Shown in pieces: positions 14,225 through 19,513 of a stretch of 19,513 bases of DNA. Source of the DNA: Bacillota bacterium. GTDB lineage: Bacteria > Bacillota_E > Sulfobacillia > Sulfobacillales > Sulfobacillaceae. The translations under genes and the position numbers were made by a program. The stretch's first letter is position 1, and each line of letters opens with the position of its first letter. Where the stretch lies: assembly GCA_021820645.1 (NCBI GenBank), contig JAKADJ010000011.1, positions 1 through 19,513 on the forward strand. Direction: 5' to 3'. The notes beneath the pieces were generated by a model. It saw nothing but the letters and a program-made list of their open reading frames with translations. It was not told where the DNA came from and did no database searches.

Positions 14225-17008
14225 TCAGGATGGGCTACTCGACGGGTAGAATTTCCTATGTTCGACGCGACGTCCACAAGCCAATACACCCGGAATGCCG
14301 CGCACTAAATCAATGACAGCGCCACTGGCAGCGAGAGCACAATGCTCCAGCCGAAACCCTCGGTCATGGTCTCGAGCTAACACCACCGAGACGTCCCCGG
14401 GCCACTCGCGCCCTACTGCCTGAATGGCGGCCGCCACCTGCCGTTCCCGACCAGATTTGTCGAGACGCACATAGAGGGGCCCGACCGCCTCTGGCCATTT
14501 CCAACCCAAGCTCGCCTCCACGTCTAAGCCCGATGAATCTTGCCTGGTGGATTCTTCGGACTCAAACAACGAGAGTTGCGTTGGCTCCCATGGCTGGCCA
14601 GGAAGGCCGCTTAATACGCCAGCCGCCTGCATAATGTCCATTTCCCGTTCGCCAAGAGGACGGAGACGCTTCATAAAGTCTAGCACGTTGAGAAAGATTC
14701 CGTCCCGCCGACGGCTGTCTATAATACGATGTGCCAGGTCCGGACTCAGACCCCGAATAGCATTGAGGCCCACTCTCACTCCCGCCCCATCTCGACACCA
14801 TCGCATCCCACTGACGTTCACATCCGGTGGGTACAGCGCAATTCCGCGGGCAGCCATAACATCTACCGTGTGTTGCAGCCGTGCCGTATCCGAGAGACTA
14901 CTGAGTTCAGCGGACCAAAATTCTAATGGGTAGTGGGCTCTCAAAAACGCCACGTAATAGCTCAGCGTGCCGTATGCGGCCGCATGAGATTTATTGAATC
15001 CGTAATCAGCAAAAGACATAATTTGGTGCCATAAAGCCTCTTGGGCCTCCGTAGCCATCCCCCGCTCGCCAAGTGCCCGCACAAAATGATCCCGCTCACG
15101 ATCGAGAAGATCCCGGTCTTTTTTGCTAATGGCACGTCGAAACATGTCCGCCTCCGCCCAAGAATACCCGGCCAACTCGCGAATCACCAGCATCAGTTGT
15201 TCTTGGTACACCACGATCCCGTAAGTTTCGGGCACCAGGCGTGAGACCGGATCGTCAGGAATCGGTCGTATCCCCCGACGTCTATCCAAAAAGAGGCCGA
15301 TGTTTTCCATAGGGCCTGGCCGATATAGAGCGACCACGGTCATTACCTCTTCTAAAGACCGTGGCCGCATGCTTCTCAGGAGCTCGATGACCCCCGTACC
15401 ATCCAGTTGAAAGACAGCTTCGGTGTCTCCTTTCCCTAAACTATCCAGAGTGAGCAAATCCTCCGGATCGAGGGTCCGAAAAAATTCTTCGGTCAATCCG
15501 ACCTCTTCCTCAATCTGCCGAATCACCGTCAAGGTGCGTAGGCCCAAAATGTCCAACTTCAAAAATCCCATGCGTTCGAGCGATGCCATCTCCATTTGGG
15601 TGATGAGACGTCCCGTGTCGTCACGGTGGCACGGAATCCAAGTATCTAAAGGAGATGGGGCGATAATGACCCCCGCCGCATGGGTCGACCCATGACGGAC
15701 CAATCCCTCGAGTGCTGTAGTCACCCTACGCCACCGTCCTGACGGATCGTACTGGTCCAAGAGTGGCCCTACAGCGGCGACGCCATTTCCGATGGGAATC
15801 TGGGCCGCCGTCCGGTCGATCACCGCCGGATCCATATTGAGAGCCTTGCCGACATCACGCACCACAGCCCGACCACCCAGTGTACCGTACGTGCCGATTT
15901 GCGCTACACGATCACTACCCCAACGCCTCCGCAAGTATTCTAAAATCTCACCACGACGTTCGACGTCGAAATCAAGATCAATATCAGGCATCGTCCGCCG
16001 CGCCGGGTTGAGAAATCTTTCGAAAATAAGTCCATGGGCCAAGGGGTCGATAGCCGTAATCCCCAAGGCATACGCCACAAGACTTCCGGCCGCGGAGCCA
16101 CGCCCCGGACCCACACGAATTCCCGCCGTCTGCGCATAAGTCACCAGATCTTCGACGATAAGGAAATATCCCGCAAATCCCATGGTTTCAATCACGGACA
16201 ATTCCCGATCGATACGCTCCGTGACTGCTGGGTGAATAACCGGATAACGGGTCTTAACTCCTGCTCGGACTTTGTCCCTCAGTTGGCGGACTTCCTCGGC
16301 CGAGGATCGGGCAAATGCCGGAAGTTTGAGGTTGCGCTCGGGCAAGACGGAGCCTTGCGGACGCCACGATAAACAGCTAGCCCACCAGGTATCTGGGTAC
16401 TCGGCCATTAATTCGGCCACAGGGGGCACCCTAGGATACCTTGGGTGATCGGCATGATTTCCAATCTGCCCCAACATTTCATAGGATTCTTGTTCAGATG
16501 CCCGAATATATCGCACCGGACAGGCTGGCACCCACGGTCTCCGAGGTGTCGGTGCGACCTTGTCGCGGTCTGGTGGCCACAGACCCTCGACCACCTCGAA
16601 GAAACCCACCTCAAAAAGCCGCGACGGGATCGGTTCCGAAGTCCCAACGTCATCCAGCCACACCACGATCACATGAGGGGACGCCGCCTCTTCGAGACGG
16701 ATCGGCCGCGGTTTTTGCATCAAACTCGAAAGGTGACGCCATCCTTCGGTATCTGTTGCGTAAATCAACAGAGTACGGTGGCTGGTTCCTAGGTTCACCA
16801 AGAGGCTCACCCCGATCCACGGGGTGAGCCCGTTCTGTCTTGCGGCCCGATCAAAAAGTTCAGCCCCAGCTAAAGTCTCCCAATCCGCCAACCCGACATC
16901 GTGGTATCCTAGGTCCCGCAAGTGCGCCAAGCCCGGCTCAATCCGCCAGGTCGAACGGAGTAGCGAGTACTCGGACCATATATTGAGTAACGGGACCACG
17001 CGAGACAA
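14225..17008 (-). CDS. dnaE: DNA polymerase III alpha subunit, DnaE-type, short form with degenerate PHP domain
   Basis: A 927-residue C-family polymerase. Polymerase motifs are intact: GPGRGSAAGS (300-309), PDIDLDF with catalytic D342 and D344, the third acidic residue D486 in LKLDILGLRTL, and FNKSHAAAYG in the fingers. The N-terminal PHP domain keeps the SEYSLL core, but the metal ligands of the HxHSEYS motif are replaced (N9, W11), and the usual TDH is ADW (42-43), so PHP nuclease activity is probably lost. After the helix-hairpin-helix-like part (PLGEREMDIMQAAGVLSG) the protein passes quickly to a C-terminal domain; the OB-fold region usual in DnaE is not recognisable, which explains the shortness (normal about 1,100). 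TTG 17008 is used, with GGGGAG 7 bases upstream, 12 bases after typA. Confidence 0.9.
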   Translation of the reverse strand: MSRVVPLLNIWSEYSLLRSTWRIEPGLAHLRDLGYHDVGLADWETLAGAELFDRAARQNGLTPWIGVSLLVNLGTSHRTLLIYATDTEGWRHLSSLMQKPRPIRLEEAASPHVIVVWLDDVGTSEPIPSRLFEVGFFEVVEGLWPPDRDKVAPTPRRPWVPACPVRYIRASEQESYEMLGQIGNHADHPRYPRVPPVAELMAEYPDTWWASCLSWRPQGSVLPERNLKLPAFARSSAEEVRQLRDKVRAGVKTRYPVIHPAVTERIDRELSVIETMGFAGYFLIVEDLVTYAQTAGIRVGPGRGSAAGSLVAYALGITAIDPLAHGLIFERFLNPARRTMPDIDLDFDVERRGEILEYLRRRWGSDRVAQIGTYGTLGGRAVVRDVGKALNMDPAVIDRTAAQIPIGNGVAAVGPLLDQYDPSGRWRRVTTALEGLVRHGSTHAAGVIIAPSPLDTWIPCHRDDTGRLITQMEMASLERMGFLKLDILGLRTLTVIRQIEEEVGLTEEFFRTLDPEDLLTLDSLGKGDTEAVFQLDGTGVIELLRSMRPRSLEEVMTVVALYRPGPMENIGLFLDRRRGIRPIPDDPVSRLVPETYGIVVYQEQLMLVIRELAGYSWAEADMFRRAISKKDRDLLDRERDHFVRALGERGMATEAQEALWHQIMSFADYGFNKSHAAAYGTLSYYVAFLRAHYPLEFWSAELSSLSDTARLQHTVDVMAARGIALYPPDVNVSGMRWCRDGAGVRVGLNAIRGLSPDLAHRIIDSRRRDGIFLNVLDFMKRLRPLGEREMDIMQAAGVLSGLPGQPWEPTQLSLFESEESTRQDSSGLDVEASLGWKWPEAVGPLYVRLDKSGRERQVAAAIQAVGREWPGDVSVVLARDHDRGFRLEHCALAASGAVIDLVRGIPGVLACGRRVEHRKFYPSSSPS

Positions 17009-17020
17009 TGGCCATCTCCC

Positions 17021-18844
17021 CTACCTGGACGTGTTAGTTTTTTCGCGCTTACGTTGGGTCCGATCTAATGTTGCTTTTCTAAGCCGCACGGTCTTCGGGG
17101 TAATTTCTACCAGCTCATCCGAATTGACGTACTCCAATGCGCCATCTAAGGTTAAGGTCCGCGGCGTTGTAAGACGGATCCCTTCTTCGGCATTGGCGTT
17201 ACGCATATTCGTCACGTGCTTCTTCTTACACACGTTGAGCTCCAAGTCAGCTGGACGACTATTTTCCCCTACCACCATACCCACGTAGACCGGGGTACCC
17301 GGTCCAATAAACAATACGCCTCGCTCTTGTGCATTATCCAGGGCGTATGACGTAGCGACACCGTCCTCAATGGCTACCAGGCCACCACGCGGCATCTCTT
17401 CGATTGGACCCGAGTAAGGCGCGTATCCTTCAAACAGGTGGTTCATCACGCCATAGCCACGCGTTTGGTTAATAAATGCAGAACGAAAGCCCAACAATGC
17501 CCGTGCACTAATCGTAAATTCCAAGCGAATCTGCCCTGGACCTGCTTGAGCCATCTGCACCATTGTCGCCTTGCGTGGCCCCAAGAGCTCCATCACGGTC
17601 CCTACGTGCTCCTCAGGAACATCTAAGAAAAGCCTTTCCATCGGTTCCATCAGACCTTGGGGACCTTGATGCATGATGACCTCAGGCTTGGAGACTTCCA
17701 TCTCGTATCCCTCGCGGCGCATTTCTTCGAGCAAGATCCCCAAATGCAATTCCCCACGTCCCGACACCCGAAAGATTTCCGCATCTTCGGTTTCTTCGAC
17801 ACGCAAGGCCACGTTACGCTCTTGCTCGCGCATCAGCCTGTCTCGCAAGTGCCGCGATGTCACATATTGTCCATCTTGTCCCGCAAATGGACTGGTATTA
17901 ACGCCAATCAAAATGGTAAGGGTCGGTTCGTCGATGTGAATGGGCGGCAACGGAACAGGGTTTTCCGGATCGGTGATAGTCTCCCCGATGGTGACATTAG
18001 TCAACCCAGACAGCGTGACGATATCCCCCACCACCGCGCTCTCGAGCTCCACTCGCTTTAAACCCATTCGCCCAAACACCTTAGTAACCCGGGATTTAGT
18101 GAGCACACCCTCGTGGTCTACCACGCCAACGATCTGATTCGGCGCAATCTTTCCTTGGCGAATCCGGCCAATCGCCAACCGCCCCACATACTCGTCATGG
18201 TCCAATGTGGTCACCAACAGTTGCAATGGCGCTTCAGATTCTCCAACTGGAAACGGTATGGCCTCAACTATGGTCTCAAAGAGCGACGAAAGGCTTTGGT
18301 CTCCGGAAAGGTCGGAAGACCGCGACGCCACACCTTGTTTGGCAGAAGCAAAAATGACCGGAAATTCCAATTGATCATCCGTGGCCTCGAGGTCAATGAA
18401 TAATTCCAGGACCTGCTCCAACACCTCGTCCGGCCTAGCCCCTTCGCGGTCCATTTTGTTTAAGACCACGATCGGCTTAATGCCTTCGGCTAAGGCTTTT
18501 TGCAAAACATACCGAGTTTGCGGCATTGGTCCTTCGTTCGCATCCACTACCAATAAGGCTCCATCGACCATACTGAGAATACGTTCCACTTCACCGCCGA
18601 AGTCGGCATGGCCGGGCGTATCCACAATGTTGATGGTGACATCCTCGTACCGCACCGCCGTGGTCTTGGCCAAAATGGTAATGCCCCGTTCACGCTCGAG
18701 GTCATTCGAATCGAGGACCCGTTCAGTCAATTGGGTCGGGTCCCGAAAAATTCCGCTCTGTTTTAGCATGGCATCCACTAACGTGGTTTTCCCATGGTCT
18801 ACATGTGCAATAATGGCCACATTTCGTATGTCACGCCGTTCCAT
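17021..18844 (-). CDS. typA: translational GTPase TypA/BipA
   Basis: A 607-residue ribosome-binding GTPase read from ATG 18844, the typical length. GTPase motifs: G1 AHVDHGKT (13-20), G2 RGITI (53-57), G3 DTPGH (75-79), G4 NKMD (129-132). EF-G-like domains III and V and the TypA-specific C-terminal domain follow, ending in a basic tail. TypA acts in 50S ribosome assembly and translation under stress and cold. A GTG at 18880 is in frame and overlaps the murD stop by 4 bases (GTGA), but it has no clear ribosome binding site. ATG 18844 has AGGA at 5 bases and GGAGG at 13 bases. The gene lies between murD and dnaE, which is probably one transcript. Confidence 0.96.
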   Translation of the reverse strand: MERRDIRNVAIIAHVDHGKTTLVDAMLKQSGIFRDPTQLTERVLDSNDLERERGITILAKTTAVRYEDVTINIVDTPGHADFGGEVERILSMVDGALLVVDANEGPMPQTRYVLQKALAEGIKPIVVLNKMDREGARPDEVLEQVLELFIDLEATDDQLEFPVIFASAKQGVASRSSDLSGDQSLSSLFETIVEAIPFPVGESEAPLQLLVTTLDHDEYVGRLAIGRIRQGKIAPNQIVGVVDHEGVLTKSRVTKVFGRMGLKRVELESAVVGDIVTLSGLTNVTIGETITDPENPVPLPPIHIDEPTLTILIGVNTSPFAGQDGQYVTSRHLRDRLMREQERNVALRVEETEDAEIFRVSGRGELHLGILLEEMRREGYEMEVSKPEVIMHQGPQGLMEPMERLFLDVPEEHVGTVMELLGPRKATMVQMAQAGPGQIRLEFTISARALLGFRSAFINQTRGYGVMNHLFEGYAPYSGPIEEMPRGGLVAIEDGVATSYALDNAQERGVLFIGPGTPVYVGMVVGENSRPADLELNVCKKKHVTNMRNANAEEGIRLTTPRTLTLDGALEYVNSDELVEITPKTVRLRKATLDRTQRKREKTNTSR

Positions 18845-18876
18845 TTTTTCCTGATGACCTCCATAGGACGTTACCG

Positions 18877-19513
18877 TCACAATTGCTGGACAATCTCTCG
18901 AAAGCTCTGCCCGCGTTCCTCAAAGTTTAAAAACATATCATAGCTTGCCGAGGCCGGAGATAGCAAGACCACGTCTCCCGCGATTGCATGTTTCCGAGCC
19001 GCTTGGACGGCCTCGGACAGCCCTCCGCCCACGGCGACCACGGGAACCGCGCCGTGCTCCCGCACAGCCCGCGCAATCTTGTCAGCCGTTTGTCCCAAAA
19101 CCACGACGCACTTGACGGAGCTCTCGCAGATAGCCTTCCCCAAAGCCCAATAATCCAGGTGTTTGTCATAACCACCGGCAATTAGGATGATGGGGCTCTT
19201 TATCGCACGTAGGGCAGCCATCGTTCGGTCGGGCGCGGTTGCAATCGAGTCATTGATATACACGATACTATCATGATCCCGCACGATTTCCAATCGATGA
19301 GGCACTCCGGTAAAGGTGGCTAGAACCTCTGCGATGGCCTCTGGAGCCCCACCCGCCTGGATCACGATGGCAATCGCCGCCAGGGCGTTGGCCACATTGT
19401 GAATTCCTGGAACTTTTAATTTCCCATCTTCGACGATCTTCACAAAACGTTCTGTGTCTTGCCATGCCAACCAGCCGTCTCGGATTCCCGCCCCGTGTGC
19501 CGGCACCTCGTTC
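18877..19513 (-). CDS. murD: UDP-N-acetylmuramoylalanine--D-glutamate ligase (C-terminal part, cut by the window end)
   Basis: The reading frame is open to the right edge, so about 210 residues of the C-terminal half are seen and the start is outside. Visible Mur-ligase motifs are HNVANALAAIA (central domain end), GVPHRLE, and YINDSIATAPDRTMAAL, the MurD C-terminal block (often NDSKATNPD). The end, SPASASYDMFLNFEERGQSFREIV, is typical of MurD. It adds D-glutamate to UDP-MurNAc-L-alanine in peptidoglycan synthesis, in the cytoplasm. The stop codon lies 32 bases before the preferred typA ATG and overlaps an alternative GTG. Confidence 0.95.
   Translation of the reverse strand, partial: NEVPAHGAGIRDGWLAWQDTERFVKIVEDGKLKVPGIHNVANALAAIAIVIQAGGAPEAIAEVLATFTGVPHRLEIVRDHDSIVYINDSIATAPDRTMAALRAIKSPIILIAGGYDKHLDYWALGKAICESSVKCVVVLGQTADKIARAVREHGAVPVVAVGGGLSEAVQAARKHAIAGDVVLLSPASASYDMFLNFEERGQSFREIVQQL

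Noticed and set aside
1..19513. CRISPR arrays, tRNA or rRNA genes, insertion sequences, long direct repeats
   Set aside because: None seen on reading both strands; no transposase-like protein is present, and the only mobile-element hint is the leader at 145-305.

Overview
The window most likely comes from the chromosome of an endospore-forming member of the Firmicutes, plausibly an acidophile of the Sulfobacillus type. The sequence shows strong AGGAGG-type ribosome binding sites, frequent GTG and TTG starts, a prkA-yhbH-spoVR sporulation block, a YIEGIA-family gene and a small Gram-positive-type citrate synthase. The genus is an inference from memory of protein style; no 16S or other marker is present.

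Layout. Positions 1-313 hold a rho-independent terminator of an upstream gene and then about 160 bases of structured-looking sequence. The order and spacing of its conserved blocks recall a group II intron 5' fragment. Positions 314-2913 (+) are a tightly overlapped three-gene unit: a class V aminotransferase-fold protein, an SDR oxidoreductase and a flavin reductase-like protein. Positions 2877-5627 (-) hold a small secreted or anchored protein, citrate synthase with its own terminator, a small unknown protein and a TetR regulator. A NUDIX ADP-ribose pyrophosphatase-like gene (5694-6236, +) is transcribed divergently from tetR and ends in a terminator. A zinc-ribbon membrane protein (6380-6628, +) follows.

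Positions 6668-10897 (-) are a sporulation operon in the order prkA, yhbH (DUF444/VWA), spoVR, with overlapping genes. Divergent from it (11099-13589, +) lie a YIEGIA membrane protein, its small partner, a membrane-anchored HExxH peptidase and a small multi-pass membrane protein. The last block (13579-19513, -) is murD (cut by the window end), typA, a short DnaE-type polymerase and a DUF2301-like membrane protein.

How the genes fit together. The middle of the window is best read as a sporulation neighbourhood. Three cytoplasmic proteins that usually act together (PrkA, YhbH, SpoVR) lie back to back with a YIEGIA envelope pair. The right end is housekeeping (cell wall, ribosome-associated GTPase, DNA polymerase). 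The left operon looks metabolic but has no pathway I can name. The features most worth a second look are the intron-like leader, the uncharacterised PLP/SDR/flavin operon, and the DnaE with a degenerate PHP active site and no recognisable OB domain.
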